A stretch of DNA of 64,000 nt from an uncultured Fluviicola sp. (GTDB lineage: Bacteria > Bacteroidota > Bacteroidia > Flavobacteriales_D > Crocinitomicaceae), in contig NZ_CABHOL010000009.1 of NCBI RefSeq assembly GCF_902168135.1, positions 1 to 64,000 of the forward strand. The letters run 5' to 3'. Position numbers and translations under genes: made by a program. This document shows, piece by piece, positions 8,259 to 15,706 of this stretch (positions are counted from its first letter, which is position 1; each line of letters opens with the position of its first letter). The notes beneath the pieces were generated by a model that was not told the DNA's origin, searched no databases, and saw only the letters and a program-made list of their open reading frames with translations.

Positions 8259-8709
8259 GAACGAAGTAAATATTAAGAACAAGCGCGCACGCTTTGAGTA
8301 TCAGTTGGATGAATTCTTTACTGCAGGAATGGTGTTGTCCGGTACGGAGATCAAAAGTATCCGAAACGGAAAGGCAAGTATCCTGGAGGCGTATTGTATT
8401 GTAGATAACGGACAGGTCTTTATTCGTAATATGCACGTTTCTCCGTATGAGAATGCTTCATTCTACAACCATTCTGTTCGCTCCGACCGTAAATTACTTC
8501 TGAACAAAAAAGAGATCAAAAAGCTGGAAAAATGGGTGAAGACAAAGGGAAATACCATCGTTCCTCTGAAACTATTCCTTTCGGAAAAAGGCTGGCTGAA
8601 ATTGGAATTAGCCACCGGTGTGGGTAAAAAACTCCACGATAAGCGTCACGATCTGAAAGAAAAAGACGATAAACGCGAAATGGACCGCCTGAAGAAAAAT
8701 CGTTCTTAA
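8251..8709 (+). CDS. smpB: SsrA-binding protein SmpB
   Basis: A 152-residue SmpB, the partner of tmRNA in ribosome rescue. Visible signatures are NKRARFEYQLDEFFTAGMVLSGTEIKSIRNGKASI, then FIRNMHVSPYENAS, RKLLLNKKEIKKLEKWVKTKG, and a basic C-terminal tail (KKLHDKRHDLKEKDDKREMDRLKK) that becomes helical in the mRNA channel. It starts inside the end of the preceding membrane-protein gene (8-base overlap). The ssrA gene itself is not in this window. Confidence 0.97.
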   Translation: MSKNEVNIKNKRARFEYQLDEFFTAGMVLSGTEIKSIRNGKASILEAYCIVDNGQVFIRNMHVSPYENASFYNHSVRSDRKLLLNKKEIKKLEKWVKTKGNTIVPLKLFLSEKGWLKLELATGVGKKLHDKRHDLKEKDDKREMDRLKKNRS

Positions 8710-8727
8710 GATAACAAGGTTTTATTT

Positions 8728-8794
8728 CACCGCAAAGATTCTGAGAACGCAAAGATTAGATGTTTCCATTTGTACATTCGCCTCTTTGCTTTAA
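8728..8794. repeat. CGCAAAG-type palindromic intergenic repeat
   Basis: The left part has two CGCAAAGATT units (8731 and 8748) and the right part CCTCTTTGCTTT, so the two sides can pair. It lies between convergent smpB and the J-domain gene. Related copies sit near 18411, 40154 and 52446. Confidence 0.55.
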
Positions 8795-8808
8795 AAGAAT
8801 GGAAGATC

Positions 8809-9666
8809 TTACAAGAATCCCAAAGTCAATAAGTGCCAGATCCTGCCCTGTGTAAGCAAAATATAGGTTGCAATCGTACCTACACCCCAAAAGGAAAGGT
8901 GGTAGAGGAATACAAACGAAAGTGTTTTTCGGCGTATTAAATAGGGGTAAAGCGGAACAAGGAACAAAATGATCAGCCCGAAACGGATACTCCTGATATG
9001 GAAATCAAACGGTGTGCGGTAACGTGTAAAATCATCCGAAGTGATCATTTTTACAGGAGTGTGCAGGAACCAGGTTGTTTCAATGATAACCTCCGGATAG
9101 GCATATTTCCAGGCGTAAATGTTGTTCTGCACGTAGTATTTCCCCCTGTTTTGTAACTCGATACCGGTAATATTTCCTTTGATAATTCCATTGTTCAGTG
9201 ATTTGGAAGAGCCCAGCAATACATCGTGCTCATAATGCATGGGCAGGAAAAACTCGGTCGACAATGCCAGCGAAAGTACCAGGGATATCCGCATGATATA
9301 TTTGTAAATACTCCAGCGCATGCCGCTTGTAAGAGAGACGAAATAACGGTTATTGTCACGTGCCTGCTGCATTTTTTGTTGTTCATAGCGCATTTTGGCC
9401 ATGCGCATACGTTCCAGGCGTTCTTCTTCAGATTCGTTTGCTGCTCTCCGGGAAGTTCTCTTTTCTTCTGCGACAGATTCTTTGTAATCCGGGTTCAGGA
9501 GAATTTCAACTGCTTTCCCTAATTTAATGAAGACCTCGTGTGCCAATGGGTCCGGGTTCACGTCCGGGTGTAAACGAAGTGCAAGCTTTTTATATTGTTT
9601 CCTGATCTGCGCATCCGTTGAATCGGCAGGAAGATTTAATAAACGAAAGCATTCCGCACGCGTCAT
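8809..9666 (-). CDS. J-domain membrane protein
   Basis: A 285-residue protein. Residues 1-60 are a J domain with the diagnostic HPD at 33-35 (KKLALRLHPDVNPDP), which stimulates a DnaK-type ATPase. A charged helix (SEEERLERMRMAKMRYEQQKMQQ) follows, then a membrane part with a helix near 122-141, a soluble loop (about 142-225), and two helices near the C terminus. It lacks the Gly/Phe and zinc-finger regions of DnaJ, so it is a class III J protein, probably recruiting DnaK to the membrane. Its ATG overlaps the stop of the upstream MenE-like gene by 4 bases. Confidence 0.8.
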   Translation of the reverse strand: MTRAECFRLLNLPADSTDAQIRKQYKKLALRLHPDVNPDPLAHEVFIKLGKAVEILLNPDYKESVAEEKRTSRRAANESEEERLERMRMAKMRYEQQKMQQARDNNRYFVSLTSGMRWSIYKYIMRISLVLSLALSTEFFLPMHYEHDVLLGSSKSLNNGIIKGNITGIELQNRGKYYVQNNIYAWKYAYPEVIIETTWFLHTPVKMITSDDFTRYRTPFDFHIRSIRFGLIILFLVPLYPYLIRRKTLSFVFLYHLSFWGVGTIATYILLTQGRIWHLLTLGFL

Positions 9667-10667
9667 TTGAGGAGCGAGTTTAGGGTTTCTTTTCGGCGGA
9701 CCTTCCCGTTTTCGGTCTTGAGAATGGAGGAAATAACCTGTTCTTTGGGAGCTGCATATTTACCAAACTTCTCCCGTATAATTTCACGGATTTTCCTGAA
9801 TTTTTCTTCGGTAAGTGCTTCTTCCAGGATTAAAACACATGCTTCTCCCAATGTTTCATGCGGCATTCCTCCAATCATGAACGGAACATGGATATATTCG
9901 GCTATCACCTGCTCAATGATTTCCGGGTGGATTTTAATTCCGCCGCTATTAATAACAAAGTCTGCTCTTCCGAGCCATCTGAAATGCTTCGGGTCAATCA
10001 GTTCAACCTGGTCGTTTGTCTGCATGCGGTCAATTCCCAATTTGGAATCGGTAATAACTAATGAGTCATTAGAAATAGTAAGTTCCACACCATCCAATGT
10101 TTCATAAACCGGGTTGTTCATTGTTCTCAAAGCAATGTGGGAAACAGTTTCGGTCATTCCGAATCCGATGTAAACCGCAGGCTTTAATTCGGCAAGTACC
10201 TGTTCAAGCTCACTTGAAAGGCCCATTCCGCCCAATAGAATGGTATCAAATCGATTCAATTTTTCAGGAGTTTCCTCCAAAATGACTTTCACCTGGTAAG
10301 GAACCAGGGAAATAAAAGAAAAACGGGATTTCGGATCGATTTCTTCCAGTGGATTAGCCCGTGGTTCAACTACCTGAATGGGGTAATTTCCTACAAGGGC
10401 ACGAATAAGCATCATTTTCCCTCCGATTGTATGCGGAGATAAAGGCATCAGCACAAGTGAACTTTCATTCAGTCCGAAAAAGGCATTGCTGCGCCTGGCT
10501 GAAGCTTCCAATTGTTCTCTTTTAAGTGAGATGGATTTCGGCGCTCCGGTGGAACCACTCGTTTTCACTTTATATTCCGGAGATTTCTCTTTCCATAAGG
10601 CAATGATCTTTTGGATCTCTTGATAAGTCTCTGCAGAACAATCTGTATAGGTTACTTCAAAAGCCAT
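9663..10667 (-). CDS. menE: O-succinylbenzoate-CoA ligase-like AMP-binding protein
   Basis: A 334-residue ANL-superfamily ligase of the compact form common in Bacteroidota menaquinone synthesis. Motifs are the AMP-binding loop TSGSTGAPKSISLK near residue 34, the FGMTETVSHIA motif, the hinge region INSGGIKIHPEIIE, and a C-terminal KTENGKVRRK carrying the acyl-adenylating Lys. I start at ATG 10667 (MAFEVTYTD); the frame stays open upstream to 10700 but that part is AT-rich and atypical. No other men gene lies nearby, so the MenE assignment rests on size and motifs. It is co-transcribed with the J-domain gene. Confidence 0.75.
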   Translation of the reverse strand: MAFEVTYTDCSAETYQEIQKIIALWKEKSPEYKVKTSGSTGAPKSISLKREQLEASARRSNAFFGLNESSLVLMPLSPHTIGGKMMLIRALVGNYPIQVVEPRANPLEEIDPKSRFSFISLVPYQVKVILEETPEKLNRFDTILLGGMGLSSELEQVLAELKPAVYIGFGMTETVSHIALRTMNNPVYETLDGVELTISNDSLVITDSKLGIDRMQTNDQVELIDPKHFRWLGRADFVINSGGIKIHPEIIEQVIAEYIHVPFMIGGMPHETLGEACVLILEEALTEEKFRKIREIIREKFGKYAAPKEQVISSILKTENGKVRRKETLNSLLK

Positions 10668-10765
10668 TTTTGAATTCAAAATTATAAATGCAAAATGCAA
10701 AAATTAAATCCTGGTATGTTTCTGTTCAATCAAAAATACTTCTTTTGAATAGTTGGAACAATACT

Positions 10766-10862
10766 TGTTGTGAAAGTTCAAAAGTTTAAATGTTCAACAA
10801 TTGAAAAAAATCATGATTTTAAACTGATTTTGCATTTGAACCATTTGAACAGTTTATTTGCT
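10766..10862. repeat. TTGAAC-rich imperfect palindromic repeat
   Basis: The left half carries GTTCAAAAGTTTAAATGTTCAA and the right half TTTGAACCATTTGAACAG, so the halves can fold on each other. It lies between divergent menE and the thioredoxin-like gene. Other copies are at about 11706, 14910, 22206 and 42920. Confidence 0.6.
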
Positions 10863-10879
10863 AAATTTAGACAAAGATA

Positions 10880-11353
10880 ATGACTCAAAAAAACACCCAT
10901 ATGAAATTTATTGCTTTGTTCCTGCTGGGACTCTCATTCTTCGTTTTTTCCTTTAACTCCACGGAGAAATCTGTTGCAAGTCCTGAATGGTCGATACAGG
11001 CTGGCTCAGGGATCAAGTTTTCAAAACTTACTTTTCAGAAAGCGATCAAACAAGCCAAGGCTACCGGGAAATTGATATTTATCGATGTACATACCAGCTG
11101 GTGCGGACCGTGTAAAGAAATGGCCAAAACTACTTTTACGGATTCAGAAGTAGGGAATGTATTCAATCAGCGCTTTATCAATTTAAAGATCGATGCGGAA
11201 GAAGATGCGGACGGACCAATGATTTCCAAAGCATACACGGTTACTGCTTATCCGACTTTACTGTTTATCAATGGCGAAGGGAAGATGGTGAAGAAATTGG
11301 TTGGGAAACAGAGCAAAGAGAAGCTGTTGGCAGCTGTTTCAACGATTAAATAA
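10880..11353 (+). CDS. Secreted thioredoxin-like protein
   Basis: A 157-residue protein with an N-terminal signal sequence (FIALFLLGLSFFVFSF) and a thioredoxin fold. The redox motif WCGPC is at 74-78, preceded by GKLIFIDVHTS, and the cis-Pro motif AYPTLLFIN follows near 131. It is probably a periplasmic thiol-disulfide reductase of the DUF255/thioredoxin_7 kind. The start may be ATG 10880 or the internal ATG 10901 (MKFIALF), which gives a more standard signal peptide. The next gene, a lipoprotein, follows after a short repeat. Confidence 0.85.
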   Translation: MTQKNTHMKFIALFLLGLSFFVFSFNSTEKSVASPEWSIQAGSGIKFSKLTFQKAIKQAKATGKLIFIDVHTSWCGPCKEMAKTTFTDSEVGNVFNQRFINLKIDAEEDADGPMISKAYTVTAYPTLLFINGEGKMVKKLVGKQSKEKLLAAVSTIK

Positions 11354-11376
11354 TTACGAATTACGAATTACGAATT
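11352..11376 (+). repeat. AATTACG tandem repeat
   Basis: Three 7-base AATTACG units plus AATT immediately follow the thioredoxin-like gene stop codon. The type recurs in intergenic DNA of many bacteria; here there is a single copy. Confidence 0.7.
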
Positions 11377-11412
11377 GAACTTCCCAAAAATAGGTTGAAC
11401 TTAAATTCCTTT

Positions 11413-11700
11413 ATGAAAATTTTGAGTCCTCCCATGGTTATGATTTTCCTGTTTTCTGCTTGTAGCTATTCAACGGATAAACAAGAAGTTGAACCTGAAG
11501 TTGAACAGGAGCAGGTTGATGAAAATCCAGTCTTAGAGATTGATACAAACGACATTGAAAATCAAATTGCTCTTCATGAATATTTGATCAGAGAACATTA
11601 CGGGCAATGGGGTATGGATGAAGAAAAACTCCAAAAACTGAAAGATTCTATTAATTATGATTCTATTCTCAGGAATAGGAAATATCCGGTTTACAAGTAA
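11413..11700 (+). CDS. Small acidic lipoprotein, unknown
   Basis: The product is 95 residues from ATG 11413 (MKILSPPMVMIFLFSACS). A lipobox FSAC puts the lipidated Cys near residue 17. The mature part starts with a very acidic stretch (KQEVEPEVEQEQVDENPVLEIDTNDIE) and ends with EHYGQWGMDEEKLQKLKDS. I recognise no family. An in-frame TTG at 11395 would extend it by six residues, but the ATG gives the cleaner signal peptide. It ends 3 bases before the stop of the convergent gene. Confidence 0.6.
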   Translation: MKILSPPMVMIFLFSACSYSTDKQEVEPEVEQEQVDENPVLEIDTNDIENQIALHEYLIREHYGQWGMDEEKLQKLKDSINYDSILRNRKYPVYK

Positions 11701-11703
11701 AGA

Positions 11704-12741
11704 CTATTTCTTTTGAACGATTGTTGAACTCTTTGAACCTTTTGAACTGTTTTTAACCTTGAGTCTCAAACAATACCCTTTATTCGACGTTGCATAAAGT
11801 GTTTTCTTTTCCAGCAGAAGTGCACAAAAATTTCCTTTCATTAAAAAATACCAGGTTTCCCCCCCGTCTTTGGAATAATCAATTCCTGTTGTTCCACAGG
11901 AAAATAAGATCTTTTTGTTTCCGGTAACACAAGAGCGATACCCGTTGGGAAATACTTCCGAAGCTTTCCATGTTTTTCCTCCATCAGCAGTATAACATGC
12001 ATTTTGAGTTGCTTCCGTACTTTTCCGGTAATCACCGCCAACTACCACACCATGCAGCAGATCCCAAAAGAATAGGGAGAAAGGACCTGCTCCTTCACCG
12101 GTTTTCATAGGAAGTTTAACGGACAATGTTCGTTTTGACCAAAGATCAACGTAATGGAATCTGGCAGAAGTATCGCCGCCCGAAACAAAAAAGTATGTTT
12201 CCGGACTCAGAAATTGCGCGCAGGTTCCGCTGGCTGCATAACACCCTTCGTTGGGTTCACTTGCAATCTTTTGTCCGACCTCATTGAAAATAAGTGATTC
12301 AGGACCTTTCTTGCGTAAAAAGAAATTTCCGTCTACCGGGTCTCCTAATATAACCAACTCATTTTCCCAAATCGATATATCGTCCAGGAAAATTCCGTTT
12401 TCCCGGAAAACCGGAGCAAAAGATTCTAAATTCCCTTTGTAAACAATTCCATTGTCGCCGGAAAGAATAGCGTATATAGTATCCTCATGAATAGCGATGT
12501 CTCTGAATTCGCCGCCTTTCACCGGTGTAACAAGCGTTCTTCTGCTCTTGTTTTTTTCATTGAAAGCAATGACTCCGGTTTTTGACGTTCCGAAAAGCAG
12601 CCAATCTTTTTTATAACGGACCACAATGCGTGAATAAGAAGTATCTGCCGCAAAACGAAGCGTGTCCGCAGCTCCGACTTTTTGAGAGATTCCGTTATGG
12701 CTTAGGAGAATGAGTCCTAAAAAGAGAATTGAATTTTTCAC
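11704..12741 (-). CDS. Ycf48/BNR-repeat-like secreted protein
   Basis: A 345-residue protein with a signal peptide (MKNSILFLGLILLSHNGISQ). It has WD/BNR-like beta-propeller blades: ACYTADGGKTWKAS, GIDYSKDGGETWYFLMKG and FFVSGGDTSARFH, typical of Ycf48-like or sortilin-type propellers. No sialidase catalytic residues stand out, so a binding or assembly role is more likely. Its start overlaps the upstream acyltransferase gene by 47 bases, so the two are translationally coupled. The C-terminal KNSSKGSKSSTIVQKK is encoded by TTGAAC-repeat DNA (11706-11757), suggesting the repeat has altered the end of the gene. Confidence 0.7.
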   Translation of the reverse strand: MKNSILFLGLILLSHNGISQKVGAADTLRFAADTSYSRIVVRYKKDWLLFGTSKTGVIAFNEKNKSRRTLVTPVKGGEFRDIAIHEDTIYAILSGDNGIVYKGNLESFAPVFRENGIFLDDISIWENELVILGDPVDGNFFLRKKGPESLIFNEVGQKIASEPNEGCYAASGTCAQFLSPETYFFVSGGDTSARFHYVDLWSKRTLSVKLPMKTGEGAGPFSLFFWDLLHGVVVGGDYRKSTEATQNACYTADGGKTWKASEVFPNGYRSCVTGNKKILFSCGTTGIDYSKDGGETWYFLMKGNFCALLLEKKTLYATSNKGYCLRLKVKNSSKGSKSSTIVQKK

Positions 12742-13636
12742 GCTGTTCTTCTTTTAGTTTCGGAATGTTGTCGGGAACCGTTCGTTTCCATCGTTTATGC
12801 GACCACAACCATGGTCCGGGTTCTTCCAAAATACGCTTTTCAAGTAATTTTGCGTGCCTTTCGGTAATTTCCCCCCAGGGCAGCGTTCTCGGTTCATCCG
12901 TCAGGAGTTGCAATTCCACTTCGTAATATCCGCGTTTGATCTTTTTGGGCAGGTAAAAAACAACCGCTTGATCATACGTATTTGCCAATTGTTCTGCCCC
13001 GAAAAGAATCCCGGTTGTTTGATGCAGGAAAGTCATCCAGTAGCATTTTGTAGAATCTGCCGGACTTTGATCACTCAATACCAGGGTTGCCGTCGGAACT
13101 CCTTTCTGAAGGTACGAATTAAATGTTTCTTTGACAATTTTTGCATGAATGACTTTCATTCCGAAACGCGAACGAAGTGTATTGATCTTCTTATCCCAAT
13201 ATCCGCTGGTTAAAGGCATGCCGATCCCGATTGCCTGGTGCGGGAAGAACAGATCCTGACCGGTAATCATCCATTCCCAATTCATGTAGTGAGCAGAAAC
13301 CAACAGAACACTTTGATTTTGCTCGTAAAGCTGCTCCATGAGTTCGGGGTTTTTAATCCGGAAGCGCTTACTTAGTTCTTTTTCCGAGATTCCCAGGTTT
13401 TTAACTCCTTCCAGCAGCATATCCGCAAAATAACGATAGAATGAACGTTTGATCTTGCAGTGTTCTTTCTTTGTTAAGTTCGGAAAAGAACGGGCAATGT
13501 TTCCCTCTATAACCTTTTTTCGGTAAGGGAAAACAGTGATTAGCAAAAGGAAGAACAAATCGGAAAAGCGATAAGTAATCCAAAGCGGAAGTTTGGAAAG
13601 AGGAAGTACGAACAAATAGTAGGCGACTTTACTCAT
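12695..13636 (-). CDS. LpxL/HtrB-type lysophospholipid acyltransferase
   Basis: A 313-residue membrane-bound acyltransferase of the lipid A biosynthesis family. An N-terminal hydrophobic segment (about 8-38) precedes the catalytic HX4E motif, H116-YMNW-E121 within VSAHYMNWEW. Further family features are an SDQSP motif near 190, MTFLHQTTGI, and the C-terminal PGPWLWSHKRWKR that closes the family. It probably adds a secondary acyl chain to lipid A or an aminolipid. The gene overlaps rarA upstream by 4 bases and the Ycf48-like gene downstream by 47. Confidence 0.9.
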   Translation of the reverse strand: MSKVAYYLFVLPLSKLPLWITYRFSDLFFLLLITVFPYRKKVIEGNIARSFPNLTKKEHCKIKRSFYRYFADMLLEGVKNLGISEKELSKRFRIKNPELMEQLYEQNQSVLLVSAHYMNWEWMITGQDLFFPHQAIGIGMPLTSGYWDKKINTLRSRFGMKVIHAKIVKETFNSYLQKGVPTATLVLSDQSPADSTKCYWMTFLHQTTGILFGAEQLANTYDQAVVFYLPKKIKRGYYEVELQLLTDEPRTLPWGEITERHAKLLEKRILEEPGPWLWSHKRWKRTVPDNIPKLKEEQREKFNSLFRTHSPKP

Positions 13637-14907
13637 TTCTTGAATTTATTAGGCCAAAGTGTTTGTAACTGCTTGTGGATTTCCTGCTCACGTGCACTGC
13701 TTCCGGCGTGGAAGAATGTACGGTCTTTCAGTGAGTCGGGAAGGTATTGCTGTGAAACAAAGTTTCCCGGGAAATTATGCGCATATTGGTATTCGGCACC
13801 ATAACCGAGGTCTTTCATCAATTTCGTCGGAGCATTTCTCAAATGAAGCGGTACAGGAGCGTTGGGATCTTGTTTTACAGCCGCAATGGCTTCATCAATA
13901 GCCAGGTAGGCAGCATTTCCTTTCGGTGAAGTTGCCAGGTAAATAGCACACTGGGAAAGAATGATCCGTGCTTCCGGCCATCCGATTACCTGGATTGCCT
14001 GGAAGGTGTTGTTTGCCATGATCAATGCGGTTGGATTCGCCAACCCGATGTCTTCCGAAGCAGAAATAAGCAGTCTTCGTGCAATGAATTTCGGATCTTC
14101 ACCGCCTTCAATCATGCGTGCAAGCCAATAAACGGCAGCATCCGGATCACTTCCGCGAATGGATTTGATGAAGGCCGAAATAATATCGTAATGTTGTTCA
14201 CCGTCTTTGTCATAGCGGACGCGCTGCTGTGCCAGCTGGTTTACCAGTTCATCAGTAATAACGGCTGTTTCATTGGGGGAAAAGGTGTTTAAGACCATTT
14301 CCAGCAGATTCAGCATTTTTCGTGCATCACCACCCGCAACTGCGATCAATGATTTGTATTCGCGGAGTTCTATTTTTCGTTTGGACAGGATAATATCCTG
14401 CTTGATTGCCCGGTTGATCAGTTCCAGTAAATCTTCCAGTGTATGGCCTTCCAGGGTATAAACCTGGCAGCGGGAAAGCAATGCCGAAATAACCTCGAAG
14501 GAAGGATTTTCAGTTGTAGCACCGATGAGCGTAATGGTTCCTTTTTCAACTGCTCCGAGCAGGGAATCCTGCTGTGATTTGGAAAAACGGTGAATCTCGT
14601 CGATGAATAAAACTGCACCGTTTGATTGGAACATTCCCTGGCTTTCCGCTTTTTGGATAATTTCACGCACATCTTTTACGCCTGAAGAAATAGCCGAAAG
14701 TGTATAGAAAGGCCTGTTCAACTGCTTTGCGAGTAAATTAGCCAAAGTTGTTTTTCCAACTCCCGGTGGTCCCCAAAAAATAATGGAAGGAAGGATTTTG
14801 GATTGAATGGCTTTCTTCAGGGCTCCGTTTTCCTCCAATAAATGCCTCTGTCCGATATATTCGGACAAATCATTGGGACGCATACGTTCTGCTAAGGGAG
14901 CACTCAT
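13633..14907 (-). CDS. rarA: Replication-associated recombination protein A (AAA+)
   Basis: A 424-residue RarA/MgsA ATPase, a clamp-loader relative acting at stalled forks. Walker A is GPPGVGKTT (46-54) and Walker B is LFIDEIHRF (D103-E104). Sensor 1 lies in GATTENPSFEV, the arginine finger region in LLSRCQVYTL, and the C-terminal tetramerisation domain contains SEDIGLANP, PEARIILSQCAIYLA and HLRNAPTKLMK. Length is normal. It is first in a three-gene overlapping operon with the acyltransferase and Ycf48-like genes, whose products have no obvious link to replication. Confidence 0.97.
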   Translation of the reverse strand: MSAPLAERMRPNDLSEYIGQRHLLEENGALKKAIQSKILPSIIFWGPPGVGKTTLANLLAKQLNRPFYTLSAISSGVKDVREIIQKAESQGMFQSNGAVLFIDEIHRFSKSQQDSLLGAVEKGTITLIGATTENPSFEVISALLSRCQVYTLEGHTLEDLLELINRAIKQDIILSKRKIELREYKSLIAVAGGDARKMLNLLEMVLNTFSPNETAVITDELVNQLAQQRVRYDKDGEQHYDIISAFIKSIRGSDPDAAVYWLARMIEGGEDPKFIARRLLISASEDIGLANPTALIMANNTFQAIQVIGWPEARIILSQCAIYLATSPKGNAAYLAIDEAIAAVKQDPNAPVPLHLRNAPTKLMKDLGYGAEYQYAHNFPGNFVSQQYLPDSLKDRTFFHAGSSAREQEIHKQLQTLWPNKFKK

Positions 14908-14909
14908 CT

Positions 14910-15035
14910 TTAAATGTTCAAATGTTCAAGAGTTCAAAAGTTTAAAGGCTTAAATAGTTCAAATAGTTCCAACGGTTTCCACGAAGTGGATACAATCCTT
15001 TGAACCTTAAACTTTTTTGAACGTTTTGAACATCT
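14910..15035. repeat. TTGAAC-rich palindromic repeat, largest copy
   Basis: The left arm has serial GTTCAAA/TTTAAA units (14914-14972), the right arm CTTTGAAC, TTTTTTGAAC and TTTTGAAC (14998-15030). The centre holds a small perfect hairpin TCCAC-GAA-GTGGA (14979-14991). The arrangement allows a long imperfect stem between yqgE and rarA. Confidence 0.65.
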
Positions 15036-15058
15036 TATCAAAGATAAGATATTTCCTC

Positions 15059-15634
15059 CTAGTTGTCTGCCGGATTTACAGGATAATCAGCCATTAATTT
15101 ATATTTTCCGCCCAATCTGGCCAATAAGTCCCGCCAGAGATCATCATCGAATGCATTGAAAATATTGAGGTCTTCCGGAGCTTTCATAACAACCCAGCTT
15201 AGTTCATCAATCTCATTTTGAAGCTGTCCGGAACCCCAGCCGGTATATCCGATGAAGAAACGCAGGTTTTCGGGCGTCATTTCGTCATTGGAGATCAATT
15301 GTTTGATTTCGGGATAATCTCCGCCCAGGTATAAGTTCCTTCCGATTTGAACACATCCGCTGATAGTTTTGTTTTGGTGCATATAGAACAGTTGGTTCCG
15401 CTCCACAGGGCCACCGAAACCTACCGGTATTTTTGCTTCCGGAAAATCAGCCACCACAGAGGTAATCTCAATTTCCAATGTATTGTTTAGTATTAATCCG
15501 AAGCTCCCTTCGTCGTTGTGTTCACACAATAAAATTACTACACGTGAAAAGTTACTGTCCATCAGGAAAGGTTCCGAAAGCAATAAATCGCCTTTTGCAG
15601 GGTTTGGTTGTTTGTTAATTTGTAAGGGAATCAA
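15059..15634 (-). CDS. YqgE/AlgH family protein
   Basis: A 191-residue DUF179 protein. Family motifs are KGDLLLSEPFLMDSNFSRVVILLCEHNDEGSFGLILN near the N terminus, VGFGGPVERNQLFYMH in the middle, and RFFIGYTGWGSGQLQNEIDELSWVV near 125-150. The biochemical role is unresolved; some members affect alginate or redox phenotypes. It lies between lptD and the repeat ahead of rarA, with no shared overlap, so it may be monocistronic. Confidence 0.92.
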   Translation of the reverse strand: MIPLQINKQPNPAKGDLLLSEPFLMDSNFSRVVILLCEHNDEGSFGLILNNTLEIEITSVVADFPEAKIPVGFGGPVERNQLFYMHQNKTISGCVQIGRNLYLGGDYPEIKQLISNDEMTPENLRFFIGYTGWGSGQLQNEIDELSWVVMKAPEDLNIFNAFDDDLWRDLLARLGGKYKLMADYPVNPADN

Positions 15635-15706
15635 AGTAGTTTGTTTTTGAGGTAAAGTACAAACTTTTTTTAGTTGAAAAAAGAAACCCGATCCAATTTT
15701 GAATAA

